Positions 7,007 to 16,256 of a stretch of DNA of 23,558 bases are shown in pieces. Source of the DNA: Bacteroidales bacterium GP4 (GTDB taxonomy: Bacteria > Bacteroidota > Bacteroidia > Bacteroidales > Muribaculaceae). Location: positions 24,633-48,190 of the forward strand of contig DAAL01000264.1 in assembly GCA_001701065.1 (NCBI GenBank), in the 5' to 3' direction. The notes beneath the pieces were generated by a model. The model was given only the letters and a program-made list of their open reading frames with translations, was not told the DNA's origin and searched no databases. The position numbers were made by a program, and so were the translations under genes. Positions within the stretch are counted from its first letter, which is position 1; each line of letters opens with the position of its first letter.

Positions 7007-7810
7007 ATGGTAATCTCATCGTCGAAAATTTTGCGATCCATTCTATTTTTTGCCCTCGGAGGGTCCCTTATGGTGTCGTGCGGTACAGCTGAAAAGATTG
7101 TGTACGTGCAGGACATTCAGCCTAATGTGTCAATGGCACTTCAGGAAGTGAAGCCGATAACGTTAAAACCCGGCGATAAGCTGAACATTATAGTTCACAG
7201 CCGTGACCAGGAAGTTGCCGACATGTTCAATCTGAACCGCAGCACTAATAATAACGGAGCAAGTGACGGCAAAGGTTCTTACTCATATTATACGGTGGAT
7301 GAGAACGGTAAAATTGATATGCCTATTCTCGGACCCATCAGCGCCGAGGGACTGACTCGTCTTGAACTCGCCAATCTCATAAAATACCGTCTGCTTGCCG
7401 GAAATCTTGTGCGTGACCCGGTAGTAACCGCCGAATACACTAATCTTGCTTTCTATGTGCTCGGTGAAGTAGGCAATCCCGGACGGCAGGAGATACATAA
7501 GGACAATATAACGCTCCTTGAGGCACTGGCGCAAGCCGGCGACCTTACGATAAACGGCAGGCGTGACAATGTGCTTGTGATGCGTACCGAAAACGGTAAG
7601 CAGATTCCTTACCGTGTGGACTTGACGAGCACCGGTGCTCTTTACGGTTCGCCGGTCTACTATCTACAGCAGAATGATATGGTGTATGTGGAGCCGAGTG
7701 AGGTACGCGCCAATCAGTCGACTGCATCGGGCAATAGTCTTGCTACACCAAGTTTCTGGTTCTCGGCAGGCTCATTCCTGATGTCGTTAATACTCTTTCT
7801 TGTGAAATAA
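7007..7810 (+). CDS. wza: Polysaccharide export outer-membrane lipoprotein (Wza-like)
   Basis: The protein has 267 residues from the ATG at 7007. A TTG six bases earlier is also in frame but less likely. The signal sequence ends in LMVSC, so Cys25 should be lipidated. A poly_export segment follows (LKPGDKLNIIVHSRDQEV to the YTVDENGKIDMPILGPI region), then an SLBB-type segment (AFYVLGEVGNPGRQEI, ITLLEALAQAGDL). A C-terminal hydrophobic segment (SFWFSAGSFLMSLILFLV) resembles the helix that forms the outer-membrane pore in Wza. It probably forms the exit channel that docks on the Wzc-like protein, whose gene follows after 22 bases. Confidence 0.93.
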   Translation: MVISSSKILRSILFFALGGSLMVSCGTAEKIVYVQDIQPNVSMALQEVKPITLKPGDKLNIIVHSRDQEVADMFNLNRSTNNNGASDGKGSYSYYTVDENGKIDMPILGPISAEGLTRLELANLIKYRLLAGNLVRDPVVTAEYTNLAFYVLGEVGNPGRQEIHKDNITLLEALAQAGDLTINGRRDNVLVMRTENGKQIPYRVDLTSTGALYGSPVYYLQQNDMVYVEPSEVRANQSTASGNSLATPSFWFSAGSFLMSLILFLVK

Positions 7811-7832
7811 ATATCAGTAAACAATTATAAAA

Positions 7833-10247
7833 ATGGCTCGGAGCAATACTATAAACCTGGTGGACAGCCGTCGAAACCAGCCAAACACGATGGTTAAGCT
7901 CAAAGAAATGTTTTTTGTGTGTCTTAGCAATTGGAAATGGTTCTTGCTGTCATTGATTCTATTTTTAGGTGCGGCATTCTACTATCTGAGAGTGACACCG
8001 AAGGTGTATACATCCTCAGCGTCGATACTCATAAAGTCTGACGATAAGAAAGGTAATGCCGAGGATCAGCTTAAAGAGTTAGGTATCATGCAGTCAGCTT
8101 CCAATGTGACTAATGAGATACTTTCGTTGCAGACTTCCTCCGTGGCGGCTGAGATTGTGGATCGTCTTAATCTTGAGGTGAGCTATTTTCAGGATGGTCC
8201 TTTCCACAAGGAGGATGTGTATGGTGTGAAGCTTCTGGTGGAAGTGGAGTTTTTAGGTCTAAACGACAATGAAGAAGCAAGTCTTGACCTCATCCTAAAT
8301 GCTGACAGCACCATTATTCTGAGCAATTTCCACCTGAATGGGAAGCCTATAGAGAGCCGTCCGCTTAAAATGTATCTTGGCAACACGGTGAAGACTCCGA
8401 TAGGCAATCTGTCGGTTAATTCGTCGCCTTATTACGTGCAGGATGCATCCGTTGCTATCGAAGTGGTGCGCCGCAAACTTGCCGATGCCGTCAAATCGGT
8501 CAACCGTAATATCGAAGCGGCATTGCGTGACAAAAATTCGACGATAATTGATGTTACTTACCGTGACACTTCCATTCCCAGGGCAGAGGATGTGCTGAAT
8601 ACACTGGTGGCTGTCTACAATGAGAATTGGGTTAAGGACCGTAACCAAGTGACTGCAAGCACAAGCGATTTCATAAAGGAACGTCTTAATGTGATAGAGC
8701 GCGAACTTGGCAATGTGGATGAGAACATTTCCACCTATAAGTCGGAAAATCTCGTGCCCGATGTCCAGCAGGTAAGCAATATGGCTATGCTGCAGGCTAA
8801 TGAAGCGGAACAGCAGTCAAGAGTGATAAACAATCAGTTGTACATGACACGTTATGTGAGAAACTATCTTACTGACGGAATGCATGACAACCAGCAGTTG
8901 CCGTCCAATTCAGGTATTGACAACCCCGGGATAGAGCAGCAGATAAATGAGTATAACAGCCTTCTTCTACAGCGCAACAATCACCTTGCGGTGTCATCGG
9001 CGCAGAACCCTCTCGTGATGGACCTCGACCAAAAACTCTCCTCAATGAAGAACACTATTATCAACTCGCTTGACAATGAGCTTACTATGCTTAATGCTCA
9101 TCAGCGCACAGTGCGTGCAAGCCACGGTCAGGCAACAGCACGAATTGCAGCCAACCCCGAACAAGCCAAATACTTGCTTTCCGTGGAACGCCAGCAAAAA
9201 GTGAAGGAATCGCTCTACCTGTTCTTGCTCCAAAAACGTGAGGAAAACGAGTTGTCGCAGGCATTTACTGCTTATAACACACGTCTTATCGAAGCTCCGC
9301 ACACTGACGATGTTCCCACAACTCCTAACTCCCGAAACATATATCTTGCTGCGGTATTTCTTGCTCTGCTGATTCCCGGCACAGTGATAATAGCCAAGGA
9401 AAATCTCAACACGGCAGTAAGGGGACGCAAGGACCTTGAATCGCTGAATGTGCCGTTTGTGGGCGAGATTCCGCAACATAAGTCGAAACATAAGAGTAAA
9501 AAGGACAAGAAGAACGCTCCAAACCTGTCCACTGAAGTAGTTGTGGTGGAAAAGAGCCGTAATGTGATGAACGAGGCATTCCGAGTGGTCCGCACCAATC
9601 TTGAATTTGTCCTCGGGTTCGACAATAACCACAAGGTGATTATGCTCACTTCGATGAATCCAGGCAGCGGAAAGACATTCATCACAGCCAATCTGTCCAG
9701 TGCGCTTGGTATAAAAAATAAGAAGGTGCTTGCCATTGACCTTGACTTGCGAAAAGGTTCATTGTCGGAATACGTTGGCAAACCTTCGCAGGGTCTGTCC
9801 AACTATTTGAGCGGACAGACACTCGACTACAGCAGCCTTATAGTGCCATTGGGAACTATCGATGTGCTTCCCTGCGGAACTATTCCGCCTAATCCCACCG
9901 AACTATTGTTTAGCCCTCGGTTTAAAACGATGATCGATGAGGTGAAACAGCGTTATGACTACGTGTTCCTTGACTGTCCTCCGGCTGAGATTGTGGCTGA
10001 CGCATCCATCATCAGTCGTTATGTGGACATGACATTGTTTATAATCCGCGCCGGATTGATGGACCGCTCATTCCTCAGTGACATCGAAAAATGGTATGAC
10101 GAGAAGAAGTTTACCAATCTGTCGATTATACTCAACGGAACATCCGAAGGCTTCAGCCACTACGGTTACCATAAGTACGGTTATCGTTACGGTTATCATT
10201 ATGGTAGCTACGGTTATGGCTACGGCTACGGTAAAACTGATGAGTAA
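7833..10247 (+). CDS. wzc: Polysaccharide co-polymerase / tyrosine autokinase (Wzc-like)
   Basis: This 804-residue inner-membrane protein sets polymer length and couples polymerisation to export. The first helix lies at about 35-52 and the periplasmic Wzz region with long coiled-coil segments at about 55-500. The second helix is at about 503-520. The cytosolic BY-kinase domain has Walker A SMNPGSGKT (607-615), Walker A' VLAIDLDLR (632-640) and Walker B YVFLDCPP (710-717). The C-terminal tail has 11 tyrosines within residues 777-799, the expected autophosphorylation cluster. Kinase and Wzz parts are fused, as in proteobacterial Wzc and unlike the split CpsC/CpsD of Firmicutes. Its likely phosphatase is encoded two genes upstream. 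Confidence 0.95.
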   Translation: MARSNTINLVDSRRNQPNTMVKLKEMFFVCLSNWKWFLLSLILFLGAAFYYLRVTPKVYTSSASILIKSDDKKGNAEDQLKELGIMQSASNVTNEILSLQTSSVAAEIVDRLNLEVSYFQDGPFHKEDVYGVKLLVEVEFLGLNDNEEASLDLILNADSTIILSNFHLNGKPIESRPLKMYLGNTVKTPIGNLSVNSSPYYVQDASVAIEVVRRKLADAVKSVNRNIEAALRDKNSTIIDVTYRDTSIPRAEDVLNTLVAVYNENWVKDRNQVTASTSDFIKERLNVIERELGNVDENISTYKSENLVPDVQQVSNMAMLQANEAEQQSRVINNQLYMTRYVRNYLTDGMHDNQQLPSNSGIDNPGIEQQINEYNSLLLQRNNHLAVSSAQNPLVMDLDQKLSSMKNTIINSLDNELTMLNAHQRTVRASHGQATARIAANPEQAKYLLSVERQQKVKESLYLFLLQKREENELSQAFTAYNTRLIEAPHTDDVPTTPNSRNIYLAAVFLALLIPGTVIIAKENLNTAVRGRKDLESLNVPFVGEIPQHKSKHKSKKDKKNAPNLSTEVVVVEKSRNVMNEAFRVVRTNLEFVLGFDNNHKVIMLTSMNPGSGKTFITANLSSALGIKNKKVLAIDLDLRKGSLSEYVGKPSQGLSNYLSGQTLDYSSLIVPLGTIDVLPCGTIPPNPTELLFSPRFKTMIDEVKQRYDYVFLDCPPAEIVADASIISRYVDMTLFIIRAGLMDRSFLSDIEKWYDEKKFTNLSIILNGTSEGFSHYGYHKYGYRYGYHYGSYGYGYGYGKTDE
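10158..10233 (+). repeat. Imperfect tandem repeat encoding the tyrosine-rich kinase tail
   Basis: TACGGTTA occurs four times exactly (10161, 10176, 10188 and 10209), interleaved with related TAY-GGY codon pairs up to the end of the wzc-like gene. The repeat encodes alternating Tyr and Gly. Confidence 0.8.
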
Positions 10248-10261
10248 ATAATCATTCATCA

Positions 10262-11359
10262 ATGGCTCCCGAGCTATACTCAACGGTATATATCATAGTT
10301 GTTTCGCTCCTGTGCCTTGGAGTGGGGGTGCGGTACGTGCTCTCTGACGGCTACGAACTTCAGGAGCAGAAAGGCAACCTCCTGTGGAGCATTCTCCTCG
10401 CATCCGTCCTCGCCATCTGGCTCGGACTCCGCCCTATCTCCCCGGAATTCGTGGATATGGGAAATTATGCTTACAATTACAATAATTATGTTTCTCCTAA
10501 ATATATTATCAATTGGCATGAAGAGTGGATTTGGCAATTTATTATTGTCTTATGCCGAACATTTAAATTGTCAGTCAATGAATATTTTCTTGTAATAGAA
10601 GCTATTTATATTTTCACAAGTTTCTGGGCTGTAAAACGTTTCATGCCATTAAGTCCTCTTACGGCATTGCTCTTTGTGTGGATTACCATGTCATTTTATT
10701 CCTATGGTACTAATACTATTAGAAATGGGGTGGCATGTAGCACTTTGTTGCTGGCGTTTTCTTTTTTATTGGAACGGAGAACTGTTATTTGGGGCATTTT
10801 GATAGGTTTAGTCGCTTTTGGAGTTCATCGCACTGTGCTATTGCCTATATTGGGATTCTGTGGCGGACTCATTTTCTCGCGTAAGCCTATCGTTGCATTT
10901 TACATATGGATTGGTGCGTTGGTCATCTCGTTCTTTGAGACTGAAAGTATTATAAAATTCCTGCAATCTCTTAATTTTGATGATAGATTTGTGAACTATA
11001 CGATGAACGATAGGGATTTCTCAATTTTCTCACGTTCAGGATATAGATGGGATTTCCTGCTTTATGGCTTACCGCCAATTCTATGTTCCTTTTATTTTAT
11101 TGAAATAAAAAAAGAGTCGGATACTTGGTACAATATTCTGTCATGCACATACATTCTTTCCAATGCCGCATGGGTAATTCTAAATCAAGTGTCGTTTAGT
11201 GACCGGTTTGCTTACCTTTCATGGTTTTTATACCCGGTTATAATAGCTTATCCATTCTTAAATCTGCCGCTATGGGACGATCAAGACCGTAAAATCGGAT
11301 ATTGTTTGATTGTGTATATGCTATTAAATTTAGCAATATTCTTATATGCAAGATATTAA
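10262..11359 (+). CDS. EpsG-family polysaccharide polymerase (Wzy-like)
   Basis: The 365-residue integral membrane protein has about ten hydrophobic segments and the look of the EpsG family: an early GLRPISPEFVDMGNYAYNY segment with conserved acidic and tyrosine residues, TNTIRNGVACSTLLLAFSF, GVHRTVLLP, and SFSDRFAYLSWFLYP near the end. EpsG/Wzy proteins join lipid-linked repeat units at the periplasmic face. It starts 14 bases after the wzc-like stop, which supports a polymerase role. The first 199 bases are about 56% GC, while the 160 bases after 10460 are about 26% GC, so the gene itself looks like a recombinant. Sequence in this family diverges quickly, so the call is by family and context. 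Confidence 0.82.
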   Translation: MAPELYSTVYIIVVSLLCLGVGVRYVLSDGYELQEQKGNLLWSILLASVLAIWLGLRPISPEFVDMGNYAYNYNNYVSPKYIINWHEEWIWQFIIVLCRTFKLSVNEYFLVIEAIYIFTSFWAVKRFMPLSPLTALLFVWITMSFYSYGTNTIRNGVACSTLLLAFSFLLERRTVIWGILIGLVAFGVHRTVLLPILGFCGGLIFSRKPIVAFYIWIGALVISFFETESIIKFLQSLNFDDRFVNYTMNDRDFSIFSRSGYRWDFLLYGLPPILCSFYFIEIKKESDTWYNILSCTYILSNAAWVILNQVSFSDRFAYLSWFLYPVIIAYPFLNLPLWDDQDRKIGYCLIVYMLLNLAIFLYARY

Positions 11360-12212
11360 GATAGATTCCCTTGTGACTATTGCAATTCCATTTTATAACT
11401 CCGAGGAATATTTGGATTATGCTATTCGTTCTGTTTTCAATCAGACATATACTAATTGGGAATTAATTCTATTGGACGATGGAAGTTCTGATAATTCTTT
11501 AGAGATAGCAAAGAAATATGGATATGATGAAAGAGTTAAGATCATTTCGGACCATTTAAATAGAGGACTGGTATATCGCTTAAATCAATCTATTATGCTT
11601 GCCAAGGGTAAATTTTATGCAAGAATGGATGCTGATGATATTATGCATGTAAGGCGAATTGAGACTCAAGTTCAGTATCTAAATAATAATGCGGATATTG
11701 ATGTGCTTGGCACGGCAATATATATTATAGACTCTAACAGTAATATTAAAGGAACTTCTTTTATTTCGGAATCAAATAGAAGCTCATCATTTTTTCATCC
11801 TTCAGTGATAGGTAAAACGGAATGGTTTATAAATAATAAATATGATAGCCGTTTCGAACGAGCTGAAGATACGGAATTATGGTTAAGAACTCAAGTAATG
11901 AGTAAATTTTATAATATAGATGAACCATTATTGTTTTATCGATTAAATGAAAATAATCTTTATAAAAAATATTTAGGTTCTTATAAATCAGTCCTTAAGA
12001 TATTAAAAAAAGGATCAAGATATAAGATAAATAGGATGGAATGTCTAAAATCCATTGTTGTCACATATGTTAAGATAATAGCATATACGCTACTCCATCT
12101 CGCTAACCAAGATCGAGTTATACTTAAGCTTCGTACTAAATTGGTCAAGGACTTTGATGGTTGTGCTGCTTTAGACGATTATAATAAGTCTATTCAATAT
12201 ATAAATATGTAA
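11346..12212 (+). CDS. Glycosyltransferase family 2
   Basis: The 288-residue protein has a GT-A fold by motif: VTIAIPFYNSEEYL (10-23), LILLDDGSSDNS (40-51), the nucleotide-sugar and metal-binding DAD at 95-97 in ARMDADDIM, and an ED pair at 174-175 in RAEDTELWL that fits the catalytic base position. It should add one sugar to the lipid-linked repeat unit on the cytosolic side. The start overlaps the polymerase gene by 14 bases. The gene is strongly AT-rich. Donor and acceptor cannot be told from sequence. Confidence 0.92.
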   Translation: MQDIKIDSLVTIAIPFYNSEEYLDYAIRSVFNQTYTNWELILLDDGSSDNSLEIAKKYGYDERVKIISDHLNRGLVYRLNQSIMLAKGKFYARMDADDIMHVRRIETQVQYLNNNADIDVLGTAIYIIDSNSNIKGTSFISESNRSSSFFHPSVIGKTEWFINNKYDSRFERAEDTELWLRTQVMSKFYNIDEPLLFYRLNENNLYKKYLGSYKSVLKILKKGSRYKINRMECLKSIVVTYVKIIAYTLLHLANQDRVILKLRTKLVKDFDGCAALDDYNKSIQYINM

Positions 12213-12215
12213 TAC

Positions 12216-13352
12216 ATGAAAATTGTATACTGCATCAATAGTATAGATTATGTAGGGGGGATAGAATTCGTAACTGTACAGAAAGCCAATATGCTTGCTG
12301 ATGTTCCGGGGAATGAGGTGTATATTCTCGTAACTGATTATAATGGTACACGGGATTTCGAGCTTTCTTCTAAAGTAAAGTTGATTGATTTAGAAATAAA
12401 TTATTTTAAGCATGAGTCTAATAAGTTGTCCGATTTTTTTGTTCAGAGTCAAAAAAAGAAAAAGCATTTTCAAAAATTGAAAGAAACGCTGAATAAAATA
12501 CAACCCGATATTGTGATTTCCACAGGATGGAGTGAAAAACATAAGCTTCCGTTTATTAGTGGAAAATGGAGGACGATAAGGGAAATTCATAATGAAAAGA
12601 AATTTCGGCATAAATATGCTAACTCATTCTTAGGTGGACTTAGGGCATATATTAGCGATTTCGTGGATTATGGTATAACAATAAAAAAATACGATAGAAT
12701 CGTAGTTTTGACTAATGAGGACAAAATGACAAATTGGAGCAAAAATTCAAAAGTTATTGTTGTTCCTAATCCATGTCGATTTGAACCATTGGTCTCAAGG
12801 GACAATTGGGATAGTAAAAACATAATATCAGCAGGGAGGTTAGCAAAGCAAAAAAATTTTGCATCACTGATAAGAGCATTTAAATTTGTTCATAATGTTC
12901 ATCCTGATTGGACATTGACAATATATGGTGAAGGTCCACAGCGGTTAATGCTTGAAGAACTTGTCGGTTCTCTCGGATTAAAGGATTATGTTCATTTGCC
13001 TGGTATATCAGAGAATATAAAGGAGAAGATGCTTGATTCTTCGATTTTTGTACTCTCATCAATATATGAAGGATTTGCGTTGGTGCTTCTTGAGGGCATG
13101 TCTTGCGGATTGCCAATTGTATCCTATTCATGCCCATGTGGTCCTAAGGATTTGATATCTGAAGGTGAGAATGGTTATCTGGTGCCGGTAAATGATGAAC
13201 ACGGATTAGCTAATGCGATTAATAATATGATAGACGATGAAAATAAGCGTGAATCTATGGGTCGAAAAGGCTTATTGTCGGCATTACAATATTCCCCTGA
13301 AATAATCTGTGACAGATGGATGGGACTTTTTAAGGAGTTATCTGAGATTTAG
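12216..13352 (+). CDS. Glycosyltransferase family 4
   Basis: This 378-residue GT-B enzyme shows an N-terminal glycine-rich loop (YVGGIEFVTVQKANML), the donor-domain start VIVVPNPC, then IISAGRLAKQKNFASLIRAF, WTLTIYGEGPQ and the E-x7-E motif EGFALVLLE (E285, E293) followed by GMSCGLPIVSY. GT4 enzymes are retaining transferases; linkage and sugar are not readable here. It begins four bases after the upstream GT2 gene and ends four bases before the next, so the three are one translational unit. AT-rich like its neighbours. Confidence 0.93.
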   Translation: MKIVYCINSIDYVGGIEFVTVQKANMLADVPGNEVYILVTDYNGTRDFELSSKVKLIDLEINYFKHESNKLSDFFVQSQKKKKHFQKLKETLNKIQPDIVISTGWSEKHKLPFISGKWRTIREIHNEKKFRHKYANSFLGGLRAYISDFVDYGITIKKYDRIVVLTNEDKMTNWSKNSKVIVVPNPCRFEPLVSRDNWDSKNIISAGRLAKQKNFASLIRAFKFVHNVHPDWTLTIYGEGPQRLMLEELVGSLGLKDYVHLPGISENIKEKMLDSSIFVLSSIYEGFALVLLEGMSCGLPIVSYSCPCGPKDLISEGENGYLVPVNDEHGLANAINNMIDDENKRESMGRKGLLSALQYSPEIICDRWMGLFKELSEI

Positions 13353-13356
13353 GGCT

Positions 13357-14370
13357 ATGAAAAAGATCAAGGTTTCGATAATCATTCCGGTTTATGGTGT
13401 AGAACGATATATAGAACGTTGTGCACACTCTTTATTTGGGCAAACAATGGACGATAATATCGAATTTATTTTTGTGAATGATTGTACCAAAGATCGAAGT
13501 ATCGAAATACTTAAGAATGTTATAGAAAAATATCCTAATCGTAAAGATCAGGTAACAATAATATCCCATGATAAAAATATGGGCTTATCAACCTCTCGTG
13601 TCACTGGAATAAAAGCATCTAAAGGGGAATATGTCGTTCATTGCGATAGCGATGATTGGGTTGAACATGATATGTATCAACGCATGTATGAAGAAGCTAA
13701 AAATACTGATGCTGATATTGTGGGATGTGACTATTGGATTGAAACTAAAACTAAATCTTGGGTAAAAAAACAGGATTTCAGGCTGCCTAAAGAGGATATG
13801 GTTTATGAAATGATATATGGCGATAAAATTGAATCATATTTCTGGTGCCGGATGTTCCGTCGTTCTCTATATAATTCGGACCTTTATTTTGCTGACTCTG
13901 ATATTGGCTTCTTAGAGGATATGGCAGTAGTTGTTCCATTGCATCTTGCTGCAAAAAAAATCGCTTATGTAGGAAAACCTTTGTATCATTACAATAAGTC
14001 TAATCCTAAATCTATTACGGGTTCACTGTGTTCTCATGATATAGATTCTGCTTTTAAAGTCCTTGATAAACTTACTTCATTGAATAGCGAAAATAAGAAA
14101 ATACTATCTGCTCTAAGATGGAAAGCCTGGGATATCAGTACTCTTCTGATAACAGAAGAAAAGGTGTATGATCCTATAAGATGGCAGAATCTTAATCTGT
14201 ATTCTCCTGAATTTGCATTATCTAAGAGAGGTAAAATTGGGGTATTACTTGTGAGACTCAGATTATTTAAAACAAACCTTTTATTTCAGAAAATATATAA
14301 ATGTCTTTATCGTTATAAGCAGTCTATTTTATTTAAATTGCATCCTAAAATTTCGGTTTATGATACCTAA
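13357..14370 (+). CDS. Glycosyltransferase family 2
   Basis: I take the ATG at 13357, which gives 337 residues starting MKKIKVSIIIPVYGVERYI. An earlier ATG at 13309 lies inside the preceding gene and adds 16 unrelated residues. Motifs are FIFVNDCTKDRS, KNMGLSTSRVTGIKASKGEY and the metal-binding DSD at 97-99 in HCDSDDWVE, followed by the FLEDMAVV segment with the probable catalytic acid. The C-terminal part resembles CpsJ/EpsJ-type capsule transferases in general layout. Its stop overlaps the next gene by 11 bases. Confidence 0.92.
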   Translation: MKKIKVSIIIPVYGVERYIERCAHSLFGQTMDDNIEFIFVNDCTKDRSIEILKNVIEKYPNRKDQVTIISHDKNMGLSTSRVTGIKASKGEYVVHCDSDDWVEHDMYQRMYEEAKNTDADIVGCDYWIETKTKSWVKKQDFRLPKEDMVYEMIYGDKIESYFWCRMFRRSLYNSDLYFADSDIGFLEDMAVVVPLHLAAKKIAYVGKPLYHYNKSNPKSITGSLCSHDIDSAFKVLDKLTSLNSENKKILSALRWKAWDISTLLITEEKVYDPIRWQNLNLYSPEFALSKRGKIGVLLVRLRLFKTNLLFQKIYKCLYRYKQSILFKLHPKISVYDT

Positions 14371-15175
14371 AATTATTCATTATTGCTGGTTCGGCGGGGG
14401 AGAAATGCCTCCTTTAGCGTATAAGTGTATAGAATCATGGCGGAGATTCTTACCAGATTACGAAATTAAACGATGGGATGAGTCGAACTTTGATGTCAAC
14501 TTGATGCCATATGTTTCGGATGCTTATAATGCAAAAAAATATACTATAGTAAGTGATGTGGCGAGGCTATGGATAATCTACAATTATGGAGGTATATACC
14601 TTGATATTGATGTTGAAATAATCGCTTCATTAGATGATGTCCTTGATAAGGGTGGATATATAGGAATAGAAAACCACGTCAATAAGGTCAAAAGTACCGG
14701 TGAACTGAGAATAAATTCGGGTTTAGGTTTTGCTGCTGATAAGGAATCTAATTTGATTGGTGATATGTTAGAGAAATATAAAAAAGCCTTATTTTATAAT
14801 AATGACGGAACCCAAACCTCTTTAGATATATTTGAAATAGTTCAATCGACTCTTATTCAGCATGGATTAAAAGCATCAACCGGGATTCAGGAAGTTGACG
14901 ATATAACTATATATCCATGGGATTATTTTTGTCCTATAGATTATGAAAGTGGAGAAATAACAATAACTTCCAATACAAGGACTATACATCATTTTACATC
15001 GCTATGGTTGTCCCCTATAGATAGAAAGGCGAATGAGTGGCGATGGAAATTGAAATGGTTGCCTTATCCGTTGAATGCAGGACTTGGGCGGATAATAGCT
15101 GTTGGTATTATAAATCCAGGAAACTTCTTTAAGGAAATAAAAGATTGGATATTAGCAAAGTATTCAAGAAATTAG
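14360..15175 (+). CDS. Glycosyltransferase family 32 (Gly_transf_sug / OCH1-like)
   Basis: The 271-residue protein opens with IPKIIHYCWFGGGEMP, the standard start of bacterial capsule GT32 enzymes. It has the conserved block SDVARLWIIYNYGGIYLDID (65-84) with the DxD metal site at D82 and D84, and later NSGLGFAAD and HHFTSLW with histidines near the C-terminus. The gene overlaps the GT2 before it. GT32 members often add galactose, mannose or related residues to capsule units; the specific sugar here is unknown. Confidence 0.92.
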   Translation: MIPKIIHYCWFGGGEMPPLAYKCIESWRRFLPDYEIKRWDESNFDVNLMPYVSDAYNAKKYTIVSDVARLWIIYNYGGIYLDIDVEIIASLDDVLDKGGYIGIENHVNKVKSTGELRINSGLGFAADKESNLIGDMLEKYKKALFYNNDGTQTSLDIFEIVQSTLIQHGLKASTGIQEVDDITIYPWDYFCPIDYESGEITITSNTRTIHHFTSLWLSPIDRKANEWRWKLKWLPYPLNAGLGRIIAVGIINPGNFFKEIKDWILAKYSRN

Positions 15176-15254
15176 CTTATATAATTAAAGCCTCGGAATA
15201 AGGTTGGACATCGGAGCCAAAGATTAGGCTATTGATGATGTAAGGGATAATTCT

Positions 15255-16232
15255 ATGAGTGGTTACTCTGTTGCAATACGAACTTTGGGTACTTCAGGTG
15301 AAAAATTAAGAAAGACACTTGAAGGAGTTCATGCCCAGACCCTAAAACCGGAAAGAATTTGCATTTATATTGCTGAAGGATACTCACGTCCGGATTTTAC
15401 TGTGGGAGAAGAAAAGTACTTCTGGGTCAGGAAAGGGATGATGTCACAGCGCATATTGCCGTATGATGAAATAACTTCCGAATATATTCTCATGCTTGAT
15501 GATGATATTTATCTACCTCCTGATTGTGTGGAAGTAATGTTACATGAGATGGTACATTATGGATATGATTGTATTGGAGGTGACTATTACCATAATCATG
15601 CTATGAAACGTTATCGTCGAGTATTTAATATTCTTTTTAATTTTGCCTGTCCTTTTGTGAGTGACGAATGGGGCATTAAAATCGGGAAGAGTGGTGCTTT
15701 TCATTATAATTTACATCCTGAACGGAGAGTTTATAAAGCTCAGTCGATTATGGGAGGATGTGCTTTATGGAAAAAAAGCAGTTTCTTATCTTTCAATTAT
15801 AAGGACGAACTATGGTTGGACAATTTTAAATTCCCCTACAAGGAAGATCAGCTAATGTACAATAAGCTGTATAAGAATGGTGGTATACTGGGAATTTATT
15901 TTCGGGATGACATAAAACATCTTGACGGTGCCGTATCTTCCGGTGAATACCGTAAAAGTGCCACGAGGTGTAAGATAAGAGCTAAAGCTTCTTTTATGGT
16001 ATGGTGGAGGAGTTGCTTTAATTTGAGTAATAATAGAAATATTGACAAGGCATGGATATTGACATGTTTTTTGTCTAAGGAATTCTTGAATCAGGTAGGG
16101 ATGATTGTTGCGTCAATCCGATTTGGGAGTATTTCTTTTTTTATTCAGAACTTGCAGGGTCTATACGAAGGATTTAAAGAGGTGAAAAGCCGGGAATTTA
16201 AATCTCTGGGTTCCTATATCATTACTAAATAA
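15255..16232 (+). CDS. Glycosyltransferase family 2-like protein
   Basis: The 325-residue protein has GT-A features: SVAIRTLGTSGEKLRKTL in place of the usual opening strand, the acidic metal site LMLDDDIYLPPD (D82-D84), an IGGDYY segment, MGGCALWKKSSF and a KEDQLMYNKL acidic motif. It is more divergent than the other two GT2 genes. A 79-base gap precedes it, the largest inside the glycosyltransferase block. Its C-terminal third (about 245-325) has no motif I recognise. The start at 15255 is the first ATG in the frame after a stop. Confidence 0.82.
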   Translation: MSGYSVAIRTLGTSGEKLRKTLEGVHAQTLKPERICIYIAEGYSRPDFTVGEEKYFWVRKGMMSQRILPYDEITSEYILMLDDDIYLPPDCVEVMLHEMVHYGYDCIGGDYYHNHAMKRYRRVFNILFNFACPFVSDEWGIKIGKSGAFHYNLHPERRVYKAQSIMGGCALWKKSSFLSFNYKDELWLDNFKFPYKEDQLMYNKLYKNGGILGIYFRDDIKHLDGAVSSGEYRKSATRCKIRAKASFMVWWRSCFNLSNNRNIDKAWILTCFLSKEFLNQVGMIVASIRFGSISFFIQNLQGLYEGFKEVKSREFKSLGSYIITK

Positions 16233-16256
16233 AGTATGGAATTAATTTAAATTTTA

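Noticed and set aside
9042..9802. Two long minus-strand open frames opposite the wzc-like gene
   Set aside because: They are antisense to the Walker A region of a clear kinase gene and have no motif of their own.
15176..15254. Possible gene remnant in the gap before the third GT2
   Set aside because: A short readable stretch in frame with the following gene is broken by a stop codon and is too short and too ordinary to claim as a relic.
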